Assembly (NCBI GenBank): GCA_030407085.1 | Contig: CM059586.1 | Location: forward strand, 30,057,501-30,121,500 | Direction: 5' to 3' | DNA: 64,000 bases | Source of the DNA: Trichopria drosophilae | Taxonomy: Eukaryota > Arthropoda > Insecta > Hymenoptera > Diapriidae | Shown: positions 1-11,679 of the stretch, one piece after another | Position numbering within the stretch: position 1 is the first letter of the stretch | Layout of the letters: the number at the start of each line of letters is the position of its first letter | Position numbers and translations under genes: made by a program | Notes under the pieces: model-generated | Told to the model about the DNA's origin: nothing | Database searches by the model: none | Seen by the model: only the letters and a program-made list of their open reading frames with translations

Positions 1-3000
1 GCTTATAATTGGGGTTCTAAAAGATATGAGATCAACGTTCCTCTCAGAAATAACAAAAATATTCTGGTGTACCAACAGCTTAATCCATTCGGTAAAATGC
101 AAAATACATTGTTTTTGGGAACTCTTTGTCTACTGCACGAGCAAGAACATGTGGCCATTAAACCCGTAGAATGGTAACTGATGAAACTAGCCAGGCTTAG
201 GTTAGCCCCCCCCCCCCTCTAAGCGTAAACTAAAAAATGGTATATTTTTAATAAATTAATAATACAAGTATAAATTACGACACAATTGTACTATTAAGCT
301 AGTCCTTTCAAGGCCACCCCCAGATAATTACAAATTGGAATAGGAAAAATCAAACACCTTATACGCAAGTTATAGTAGTTAATGTTTTTGTTTATTTTAT
401 TGTAATTAAAGGTGAATTTATTAGTTTTAATTTCCAAGTTATGATTGAAATTACTCGTTCGTTAAATAATTTTGTTATCGTTATAATAGTAATATTTAAT
501 ACAATCTAAACCCAAAGGCAATTTCGACTATGAATGCGACTAAATTAGTACATGACGATACGAGTGCGAATATCGGCTACATTGCACATATATCGTAAGG
601 AGATTTTTTTGCATGAAAGATATTTTTCGCGTATTGATTTGAGTGAACTTAAAATTCTTAATTCAACATTGAATGTATCAAAACACAGTATTTCTTCTTA
701 ACGTTATACTTCCCTTTATTAACCTTCCCAATATTAGCCGTAAGGTCCTTTTTAACATTACCATCGCCCACCCCCCCCCCCCCCCGGCTGTTGTACCCTA
801 CCATCCTCCACATCACGCGTGCGCTATGTTTCATTCGGAGTTAAGCTGATAGCTATATATCACGAATCCGGTCAACGCATGCGCATTTTCTCATCGCATG
901 TGCAGATTGGCTGGAGGCACCCATTTATGCAGCTAATATTAGGAGGATTACAATAGGATCGGCAAAACGCAGTGAGCTAATACCGGGAAGGAGTACAATG
1001 TTGAATAATTCATACTTTCATAAAGTTTATAGAAAATAAATGATTATGCCCCTTTAAAACAAGTTTTTTAAAACTAGTAAATATTAGCCAGAGAAGTATG
1101 AATCTTCCATACTGACTTTTTTCCACTTCTCTACTGGATACGGGATCTCACATGGGAAATGAGAACTAATATGGTAACTAATGTGGAAAGCGCAAAATTG
1201 AAAATCATTTGAAATTTCCCATATGGGAAATGATCTGAGAATGATAAATCGAAAATTTTGTAAAAATTTATCAGATAGAAAAGTTATGTAGGAATGAAAA
1301 TTTGGAAACTTTAAATGACTTTTAGATTTTTAATTTTTCAGATGATCCAATAGAAGCTGTTCATACGATTTCACCTGTTATTAGGATAAATATAATAGCA
1401 ATAGTGTCATGAAAAGCTGCTTGGATCATCTCTGGTATTAAAAATATTATATGATTCATCATATGAACCTAAGGAAAATTTCGATTTTCAAATTCCAGGT
1501 CATTTCTCATGTGGGAAAAGTAATAAAAAAGCTATATTTTCATTTTCCACATTAGTTCTCATACGGGAAAACGTCATAAAATATTCGCGATTTTCCATTT
1601 CCACATAATCTCCGATGTAGGAAATTTCTGAAAAATTGCGATGTCTCGTCCCAACATATTCCCCCATATGGGAAATTTTAGTACCCTTTGCAATTTCTCC
1701 ATGTGAGATCCCACATCCCATGGAAATTATTAGTAGGTTTTTCACTTAAAAAAAGAAACGAATTTAATAATTGACGAGAACTAGATTTGCAGCAGTTAAC
1801 ACTTTGAATTTTTGACGACCATCGTAATGTCTTGACTCATTATTTGTTTACTGAATTCGATACTGGAAAATTATTTACATTACTTTCTTATAAAATATTC
1901 AGGAATATAATTAAATTCTTATAAGAGTGTACAATCAACAAACAATAAGTATCAATGCGTACTTATTCACCAAATGGCCCAGCGTAATTTAATCATATAC
2001 TTTCCACTTCTTTGAATATCGTAATTGATTAATTTCCATGATATTCTATTTTCTTGCAAAACTGACACATTTTATTTATCCGTTAAAATCTCGATTATCC
2101 AAATAAAAATCATATAATCAGGTATTTACAATCAAATGTGTAATTGACCAATAATAATACAAAATACAAGCAAAACTTTATAAGTTTATAAAATTAGTAT
2201 ACAAAGTTATAAAGAAGATTCAGTTAAAAAAAAAGTGCCCATTGTATCACGGCTCTAATCATAAAATTGTTATTGACATTATAAGTAAATTTGTCTGTTG
2301 GATTTTCTCGCCTTAAAAATAACAACTCAGACATTTATTTACCGAATTTATGATATTATAAGCAGCAATGTACTGAAACATTATGAATAATATAATACTA
2401 AAAATGAACGATTGTCTAAAAAATCAATGGTTTTGGTAAAATAATCTTATATAAGTTTGTAATCAGATAAGAGAAAATAGTAATTTTTACATTTTTTATT
2501 TAATGATTAAGAACCGGAACTCGGCGATTCCGAGCAATTTTTTTGCTCTTGGGATTATCAATTTTTCGTCAGATTTTCAAGATTCAAAATGGCGACTCCG
2601 AACAGCCACTTTCTCTAAATTTCTTAATTTCACAATGTAATAAAATATGATTGTATCCCAAGCAAAAGTGTCAAAAGTTTGTCGAAATTTTGCATTACGA
2701 AAATTTCGGCGATTTTTTTCCCGGAAATCTGAGCACAAATTTGTAATCAACGAAACCAAAAAACCTCTTTACCGAATTTCAACTGATTTCGATGTATCGA
2801 GCAAATCGTGACGTAAAAGGGATCCGATCGTAAGTTTTAATTCGATTTTCCAAATTCGTTCATGTTAACTTTCGGAAAAACAGCAAATATGACGAAGCAT
2901 TAAACAGAATGTTACACTCGAGTTCACACCAGAGCGAGTGGACAGGTCAGGCGAAGATAAGCGCGTACGATATTTAATTCGCAGATAATAATGATCATTT

Positions 3001-4164
3001 ATTCGTAACTTTGGAGGGGGAGAAAGGGGGCGAAGGGGAACGATTGTAGTAATGTCGAGATGTACCTTGATCAGTACTTTACTGATACTCACGCTTGCCA
3101 TATCGAATTTTCTAAATGTTTTCCCGCCAAAAATTTATAAAGATATATCTGTGTTAAAATTGAGTACTATGTGCATCGTTCTTGGACCAAAATCATCTTT
3201 GGATTCACTAGTGCGTTGATTATGAACTGTTATTATATACATCTCAAAGTAAACATTAATCTTTGACAAAGTGTCAACAATTCGTGGTCTAAAACACATT
3301 TTATAGAATACAAAATGATTGTCACTTTTACACATATACAAAAATTGTGCAATGTTTCAAAGAGTTATGAAAATTACGTTCTGTGTGAAAAGTGAAGTTT
3401 TGCAATAAATACTTATTTTCACTATTTTAAGTACAATTCAATGAGGAAATTTAAAATAAAAATAAGTCTACTATTATTTTTAATGATTTTTTGTCTAATA
3501 CTAAATAAATTATAAAACCTAACTTTGCATACAAATAAATTTAGTAGTTGATTATACATTTGTCATTAAAATTATAAAAATAAAGTAAACACTATAACTA
3601 ATTATTTAAAGTAAATATTTAGAATGATACATGGAATCGTTCAAGCACGTGTGTGAAATTTGAACCATTCATTGTTTAGAAATGTCTAATCGCGTTACTT
3701 CTATTTGCAAATAGTTTAGTATTGATACAATCACAACTTTAAAAAAGTAATGTCGGAAGCAATTTTTTTCTTTTTCAAACAATATATGTCAGTATTATAT
3801 ACATAATGCGCATTACATTTTGTTTGAGCAACTTTATACAAAACGTCTACTAAAATGTCTATTTTATTAAAAGTTTCAACGTGACAAACTAATTCATAAA
3901 GACGTGTGGCAATACATTAATTTAGATTATCTTAATTGTAGGCTTAAAAAAGTCATTAAATTAGATTATTTATCTTTAAAATTTTTCGTCGCTTTACATT
4001 GGTGATAATTATATGCTATACTACTTTTTCAGTAGAATTCTACATTTATATTAAAATGAGATAATACAAAACTATGTACTTATCATATTAATTAGCGATG
4101 CTTTTATATATCACGTGGCTTTGAATTCTACAAAATATTAAACGTTTCAAATACTAATTTTTAG
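1..4164. other. AT-rich upstream region, no gene recognised
   Basis: I see no convincing exon here on either strand. A run of 15 C residues lies at 771-785, and an inverted-repeat cluster at 1139-1712 is listed separately. The missing first exon of the sterol O-acyltransferase gene should lie in this stretch or before the window. It must end one base into a codon, because the exon at 4165 starts with the last two bases of a codon. I found no candidate that satisfies this. Confidence 0.6.
1139..1712. repeat. Foldback cluster built on a CATATGGGAAAT-type motif
   Basis: The left edge reads GGGATCTCACATGGGAAAT and the right edge, near 1690-1708, is its inverted counterpart TTTCTCCATGTGAGATCCC. 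Between them, variants of CATRTGGGAAAT recur many times in both orientations, for example near 1219, 1507, 1568, 1667 and 1690. The motif contains a near-palindromic CATATG core. No long open frame is credible here. It could be a degenerate foldback transposon or an array of binding sites. Confidence 0.6.
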
Positions 4165-7100
4165 TGAGTAAAGACGTGCGATTGAAGGAAGACGATACAA
4201 AAGACAGGAGGATGACTGACCAGGATCTTGAAGATCGAATGCGCGTACGTATTTTTCGAACATCAATTTAATGAAAGTCCAAAATTATGTGCCTTGATGT
4301 AAAGTGTAAAATTTCAACAATCACTCAATTTAGAACATTTTTTTAAAAATGTGTTTTTTAAAAATGCGTAGGTGATGCGACAAATGGTCGTGGAAGATCT
4401 AAACGATCGACTGAATGACATGATGTCCGAGTTGATACATCATGTAAATATTTCAAAATCTAATGGAACTCATGAAGTACCGAAGAAAGTTATGTCGCGG
4501 TAAGTACTTACTGTAGAACAAAAAAGGAAAAGTACAATTCCAACAATTGAAACCGTAATGAAATTTTATTCATATATTCTAATAAATAAAAAAAATTGTG
4601 CAATGATGCAAGGAAGTCATGCTTGGATCATAAAGTTCAGAGTGTTTTATTTGTTTAATTTAAACAAAATTTAGCTTGTGTTTCAAATAGTTATATTTTT
4701 TCAGGAGTCAATCAAAGGATGGAAATCTTTTGAATAAAAAATTCATTCAGCGTAACTCGGTCCTCACGGATTTATTTGATAATAATCCTCACGTCCACAC
4801 TATGTACAATATTTTTTTAGTTATATTAATTATACTATTTTTAAGCACCGTCGTACACGATATTGTAGAAACTGGCACGTAAGTAATTCTTAAATCATCT
4901 ATACATTTCCTTAAAACTTTCACGCTTTAAAATTAAATTTTCAGTTTAGGTTTCACAATTCTTCTGCTTTCAAAATGATTTAAACAATTAGTTATTTGTT
5001 AATTAAACTATCCTTTCAATGTACAATCTATATAAGTTGGATATTCTCCCACTCAAAATAAGAAAAATAAATTTTACTTTTAGGATATATTTAGGAATAA
5101 GAATGATACAGAATGGTTTTGCAAAATTCCCCAGCGTTGTACTTTATTGGTGTTGCATGATGGGCGCAACATTGAGTGCGTATGTGGTTACATCATTTTG
5201 GGCTCAAAAACACATGTCGATGGTTAAATGTGAGTATGATTTTTATTTATCCAAGTAATATAAAATTTTACTGTCCTTCGTACCATGTAATTCCTGAAAA
5301 ATATTACTCGAAATGCTTAATCTCCAAAGCGTATCTAAACTTTTTGCAAGTTTGATATTTTTGTAATAGAAGTTAAATTATTAACTTTAATGGATAGAAA
5401 CCATCATAGATAATTTAAAAATTATATTGTACGTTTTGTTTTAAGAATACATTATTTAATTTTTATAGCTTGCAAGCGTAAAGTCTTGGACTACGGATTT
5501 TTTATCGCTTTCTTGGCTTACCAGATCTCTTTTTGCGTATTTCCGGTACGATCGTTACTGAGGGAAGGTTTTCCACCACCATCTAGCTTTATTATACTTA
5601 TGGAACAGGTAAGCTAGCCGTAAAGTTCTGTACAATAATTATAAAAGATTCAATACTGTATACCTTCTTTACAGTTAATTTTTGTTTAATTTTGCAACTG
5701 CGTTAGTATTAACCAAAATATACCATTTATATTTGTTACTCTGGTTTGATATTGAATTTATTTTAATTTAAACAAAAATAAGTTTGATAATTTGCATAAC
5801 CTATAAAATGCATTAAAAAAATAATAAACAAACAACTGATGTTCGTCTTTGACGAGCAAATGACGATGTTTTTGTGATTCATACTCTCAATTTTTCTAGC
5901 AAATTTATTTCTGATGATAGAAACTCGTCTGCTCTAACAGAAATTTTTTTCTGATGGTAAAGATGGAAAGCTTGGATTGTTATAATTTTGTTGAATTCTG
6001 TTAGAGCAGACGGGTTTTTGTCATGATGAAAATTAGCTAGAAACGTTAAAAGTATGCATCACAAAACATCGTGATTTGCCAATCAAAGACGTACATCAGT
6101 TGTTAGTTTATGGGTTGATAATTACTAGCATAAAAATATTTATTTTATTTATTATAAAAAAATTATAGGTACTCTTAACCAAAAGTGTATAAAAAGTATG
6201 TAGCTTTGAGAATTACACATTGCGGGCCGCAGTACTAGAAACCGCATCATTCAGAACATCTGAGTAACAAAAAAAATGTATGGCAAAAAGTAACAGGCAA
6301 TTGCCTTAACCGTTACATATTCTAATATTTTATTGCTATTGCATTACTATAAATGTTGCAAACACATCAAAACTTTTACATTCAGATATAAAAATGTTTT
6401 TATTTCTAAAGCTATGTGTTTAAAATTAACTTTGTTGTCCTCAAATAACAGCAAACATCTCGCGAAACTTATTTTTAAACTTTGTTATACTGCAGAAGTA
6501 GCCGAGCATTCTTTGACCTATACAATTATTTTACAGCTTTACAACATTTATGATAAATAATGATAACACAGGTCAACATGGTTTTGTTGTTGGGAAGCTA
6601 TAATTCATTTCCGACGTAATGTGCGTAGAATCCGAATCCGAAATCAGAAATTATCCATCACGTCAGGATTTTAAGATATTTGAGGTTATTTACTCGAAAA
6701 ACGCGTTTTTTGCTATTTTTGAGGTCATGTACAGAATACAACGTTTTTAGGAGTTTTTCCTTTCTTTGGATCATGTGATACTTTTTCTTTAATATGGGAT
6801 GCGCAGAATTCCATTTCGACTTTTCTTCACCAAGATACGCCAATTTGAAATTACGATATACATGTCAACAAATTTACCATGAGATGGTCTTAAAGAACAA
6901 GCTCAAGGTCAACTTCAATGACATGCAACCTATATAAATATAAACAACCATATAAAATATGGATACTAATAACTAAAATCACGTTTCAGTATTCTGATTG
7001 TTTTTTTTGATAACGTTAATGGAATATATTTCGTAATTTCAAAATGGCCGTAACTTTATAAGAAAAAATCTTAGCTGATCGAATAAAACGCGTTTTTCGA

Positions 7101-10100
7101 GTACATGACCTCAAATATCTCAATAACTTGACGTGATGGACCAATTCTAACTTCGAGTTTGGATTCTACGCATCCAATTACGTCGGAAATGACCCTCAGC
7201 TTCCCCACAACATCCAAGACCCTCTTTTTTTTTATCTGTCCAGTCACGAAGTTTTTTTTCATAGCTTTAAAAATCTCATTATGATAAACAAGTTAAGATT
7301 TCAAAGTTCTAGAGGCTCGTCCATGTGTATCTTAATACTATAGCCATATGAATAACATAGCAATACAAAATTACTTCATTTAACTGTTATAACAATTGCC
7401 TGTTACATTAGAGAAATCGATAATTCAAAATGGCCGATCCAATATGATATTAGATTCGTTCAAAACCCCCAAAAGTTACTGAAATAAGTTGAAAAATGAT
7501 GTTTGAAATTGTCAGAAATACGTGCCTCAGAGTTTCTTGGGACCGCATATTACGAATTGTAAATTAAATTTTCAAAATTAAAAATGGCGCACGTAAAATT
7601 TGAACACTCATTGAATTTGTTTGAATGTTGTTACTTGGGAGTTTTTGGAGTTGACAATGAAGATTTAAAAATGAGATTTTACACTTTGCAAAATATTTAA
7701 TGGATTTGACACTATATTAGGTCAGACATGTAAAACTTTTCAATTTCGACAGGCATCTTTTAAAAATACATTGATACATTTTTGGTTAAGAGTATCATTA
7801 CATTATAATATAAATTTATAAATAATTTATTATTTATAGAATTAATATATATTTTTTGAATGCTCGTCAGTCTACGTGAAATATGCAACGTAATATTTTT
7901 AAAATTTTTTGCAGCAATATTTTTTTAATGTCGGAAAATCGTCCGCCTAATTTGCGATAATCGCAAATAAACTAGAATTTTTTTGAAATTTCACAAAGAT
8001 GGAATCCGAACCCATCGATTGTCTAAAGTTTGACCCTCGTTTTTTTCTTTATCAAACAGCATTCCAACATTTTCACAAACATGCCATCTATACCATTATT
8101 GCGAAATTAAAAATTGTTTCTAACTTATCTGCAATTAACTCTAATTAAAAATGAAAAATGCTAAACAAATTTTTTAAATATTAAAGTGCATATTTTACCA
8201 TTCTATAGTAATTTGCTCGTCATACGACATGAAACTATTTATATTTCAAACATTATTAAACTTTTTTGCGTTTCTTTTGTCATGAAAATCACCACATATA
8301 TTTCTAATCAGGATGAAATGCGTTCACGATCGAAAAGAGCATGGTCAAAATTTAAGGAAAGAGTAGCTTTGGTATAAGTTAATATAAAATAATTGGTTAA
8401 TAATAATACAGCTTGAAAGTGAACGAAACAATTTAACGTTTTGGACGTTAAATAGTTAATAATTGTAAATAGTAAAAATTCTAAACATGTGACCACGACA
8501 GCGCGTAGTACCATTTCTATTCTTTTTGTTTTTTAATTAATTATGATAAGTAAATACGTTTCCATTGCATCGTATTGCATACACTCTGAAAATTTTATAG
8601 TTCAGACTGCATTTCATTTAAGTTTATGGTAACCAGTACTATAATATAGTTAATTTTAGTGTAGAAATCGTATTTGGCACCATATAGTTAATTTTACTAT
8701 AAAATACTGCTGTGCCTATAGTAACAAACACTATATTTTATTCGAGTGTACAAATCAATTTGCGAAAAATATCATATTTGGGATGATGTGCAACATTGCC
8801 TTTTTGCTAGTTTAACGATATTTTAAGATAAAACATGTGTACATAAAGTGTTTTTAGGACTTGAAGTACAAAAATAGAAGTATCACTGCTCCAGTGAGTT
8901 TTAAGCGAATTCTGAAAGTATTTAAGTTGCTGAAAAGCAATCATTCAAAATTTCAAAGGACTATACCCCAGTAAAATTTGTTTTTCATCAGATTTCGATT
9001 AATTGTCATTGAAAAACCGTATATTTAATATTTAAAGAAATTTATATCGATATTCATGCATTAAATACCCGAATTTTACTTTTTTGCCAAAACGTTTTTT
9101 CGCTGTTGGGAAGGGAATGTTTTTAAAAATTGCTTGCTTTCGTATCAAAATAATCGCAGTCTTTTTAATCACTCATACTTATTTAATCGTCTCAGTACTT
9201 CTCACATAACCAATATCTGCGATATTGATATATGGTTTAATATGACAAATACTTACCTCAGGTTCGGATGCTGATGAAAACGCATGCATTCGTAAGAAGT
9301 GTGGTTCCGCGAGTTTTATCTTACAAAGAAAAAGATGAAGACCAACCAGAAGAACCATTTCCAAAATTCTCAAAGTTCCTGTACTTCATGTTCGCACCGA
9401 CACTAGTTTATCGCGACAAATATCCTCGGTAAGAAATATTTCGCAACATACAGACAAAAAAATCTTTTCTCGAATTTAACATAACAATTTTGTTTTTAGA
9501 ACATCCCATGTAAGATGGCAAGTAGTTGTTTCAAGATTCTCCGAAGTACTTTTGACAATTTTTTACGTCTCGTTCATCGTTGAACGTTTACTAGTGCCTC
9601 CGTATTCGAAGTTCAATACTCACCTCCTCGACAGCAAGGTTTATGTGCAATTTTTCGGAACGGTCGTGCCAGGAATTTTAATGTTCTTGTGCGGTTTCTA
9701 CTGTTTGCTGCACGCATGGATGAACGGTTGGGCAGAGATGTTAAGGTTCGCTGACAGGAGATTTTATGAGGTTTGTAAAACATCTAAAAGCGTGAAAAAC
9801 TTTTCTTGGTTCGTACAAAATGAATTATCGAAAGAAATAATTGTGTTACTGTGTAATTTTAGGATTGGTGGAACTGCAGATCATACGATGTTTTCTACAG
9901 GACATGGAACATTCCTATTCACGATTGGCTGTATGCGTACGTTTACAAAGACATGTACGAGAAGTTAACGAAACGAAACAAAGCTGTTTCTGCGCTGACC
10001 GTCTTCATTATTTCAGCTCTAGTTCACGAATACATTCTTGCATTAGCTTTTGGTTTCTTTTACCCGGTAATGCTCACGTTCTTCGGTTTCTTCGGAGTGA

Positions 10101-10321
10101 TGCTGTTCTTTTTAACTAGCTGGTCTTCCAAGTACTGGAACAGTAATATATTTATTTGGTTCTCTCTATTGTTCGGTAATGGGTTAATGTACGCTCTTTA
10201 CACGATCGAATATTTTGCAAGAATGAATTGTATTCAGACACACGACGGTCTTCTTGATTTCTTCATTCCAAGGAGTTGGGATTGTCAACCAATTGCCGTT
10301 GCGAATGAATCGTTTGTCTAA
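4165..10321 (+). CDS. SOAT1: Sterol O-acyltransferase (ACAT/SOAT, MBOAT family)
   Basis: ER membrane enzyme that esterifies sterols with fatty acyl-CoA. Exons: 4165-4244, 4372-4499, 4705-4878, 5084-5229, 5469-5608, 9262-9428, 9500-9770, 9863-10321. All have GT/AG boundaries and compatible phases, giving about 521 residues against about 550 in human SOAT1. The segment [13 protein letters not shown] precedes the first membrane helix, [11 protein letters not shown] and [13 protein letters not shown] follow, and FYEDWWN spans the exon 7/8 junction. The putative catalytic His of SALVHEY lies 54 residues after the D of DWWN, which is the spacing I recall for the vertebrate enzyme. Many hydrophobic segments fit a multipass protein. 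The true start is unresolved: exon 4165 begins with TG, so a start codon split by an upstream intron (A/TG) is possible. Intron 5 (5609-9261) is enlarged by foldback elements. AATAAA signals follow at 10328 and about 10562. Confidence 0.93.
5824..6111. mobile_element. Foldback MITE in acyltransferase intron 5
   Basis: Two arms of about 60 bp are near-perfect reverse complements. The left arm begins ATAAACAAACAACTGATG and the right arm ends CATCAGTTGTTAGTTTAT. A second inner match (GTCTGCTCTAACAGAA against TTCTGTTAGAGCAGAC) pairs the centre. It has no coding capacity. Target-site duplication was not resolved. Confidence 0.75.
6172..7792. mobile_element. TA-flanked foldback element (Tc1/mariner-like, non-autonomous)
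   Basis: The ends CTCTTAACCAAAA and TTTTGGTTAAGAG are inverted and flanked by TA on both sides (6170-6171 and 7793-7794). That matches the TA duplication typical of Tc1/mariner elements. A long inner inverted match pairs about 6585-6700 with 7100-7215, including ATTTCCGACGTAAT against ATTACGTCGGAAAT. No transposase is visible. It sits wholly within acyltransferase intron 5. Confidence 0.72.
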
Positions 10322-11679
10322 TTGAAAAATAAATTAAATGTACTAAGTTATTTTCATTTATGAAAATACGTGTATAGTCTGCGTTGTAGTTAAGTTATGT
10401 TTAAAGAGTTTCTATTGTCTATTAATTATTAAATCTCGTACATTGTAAATAACTGTCAGTAACATCGTCGAATTTATTATCATTCTTCGTGTATATTTAT
10501 AACACGAAGTCAACCATCTGTTTTAATGTTGTAGTAAATTATGATTATAGGTTGAATTAAAATAAATATGTTAAGGAAAGGTTTCGTAGAGATAAAACAA
10601 CGTTTATTTTAGAAAAAGAAATTGCATTTATTAGCGAGTTTTGTACAGACCTTTTTTCCTTTCAGATGCATCTGAAGGTTTATTCGTTTTGATTACTCGG
10701 AGCTAAATTGAGCAGCCTTCGACAAGCTGCGTCACTTACGTCACTAGGATAAACGGGCAATTCAAGTTTTGGCCTGCTTAAACTATAATACCGAGTGGTC
10801 AAATCGAAGAGGCCTAATATAAGTTGAAATTCATAATAATCGTAGATGTATGGAAGTGTCCGTATATCTTGTGTACGTATCGCGTTTTGAGCGTCATGCG
10901 TATATGTATGTATATGTATATACAGATATATCTTTCTCTATACAAATTAAATTACCGACATCTCTTGCGTACGTTGATACGCTTATTTGTACCTATTTGT
11001 ACCTCTGCGGGTTTAGATTTTCTTAACGTCATTAGTCTAAAAACTTGTTGGACATCGAGCGTGGTCACGGATAAATTAGTTGCCATCAACAAGCAAGGTG
11101 TCTCTGAAATGGAATCCAGTAAACGTAGTCATTTGTAAATATACACACGGCTAAAATAGAATTATGCAAATGATTATCTCAAACTACAACTGTGGATATG
11201 GGAATCTGAAATTAGTTGTGGTTTAAAAACGACAAAATCTGACTGCGAATAACCTAGTTTTGTCCCACGTCGACAGAATCCAAGCTAACGTACAGAGAAT
11301 TCGATTGTACTTTAAAGTTCGATAGCGAAAGCAAGTTTTTCATGTTCGTTAAAAAACATGCCCGATTTCGTTTATCACGATTCTCGTCCGTGTCCGAAGG
11401 ATTTCAAAGTCTATCGCAGACTCTATTCCTTCCCAGCCTTTCGAGAAATTTGCTTTCAATTCCATTTATCTTTCCCGAGACTGAAAGGTGCTCGCCCAAT
11501 CTGCCTGAGAATTCAGTCTTCAATCTAACAGTTGCTGAATAATTCAGACTTTATCGTTGAAAAACGTCGGCTTCCTAGTCGAGCAATTCGATCCTGAAAT
11601 TTCCACACTCTGGTAAAGTCTGTGGTCTTCCCATTTTCGACCTTGGAAGATTGGACAGAATCTCCAAAAACAGTAAACT
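10322..11679. other. Convergent 3' flanks of the acyltransferase and MED1 genes
   Basis: The two genes end 1.36 kb apart, tail to tail. Plus-strand AATAAA occurs just after the acyltransferase stop. Minus-strand polyadenylation signals (seen as TTTATT on +) cluster at about 10605, 10628 and 10678, and would give MED1 a 3' UTR of about 1 kb. I see no other gene. Confidence 0.6.

Noticed and set aside
2785..2829. Upstream ATG exon for the acyltransferase ending at a GTAAGT donor (2830)
   Set aside because: It ends two bases into a codon; joined to 4165 it gives an immediate in-frame stop.
8312..8374. Possible extra acyltransferase exon ([20 protein letters not shown])
   Set aside because: Joining 5608 directly to 9262 gives the family's continuous [13 protein letters not shown]; the extra piece would disrupt it.
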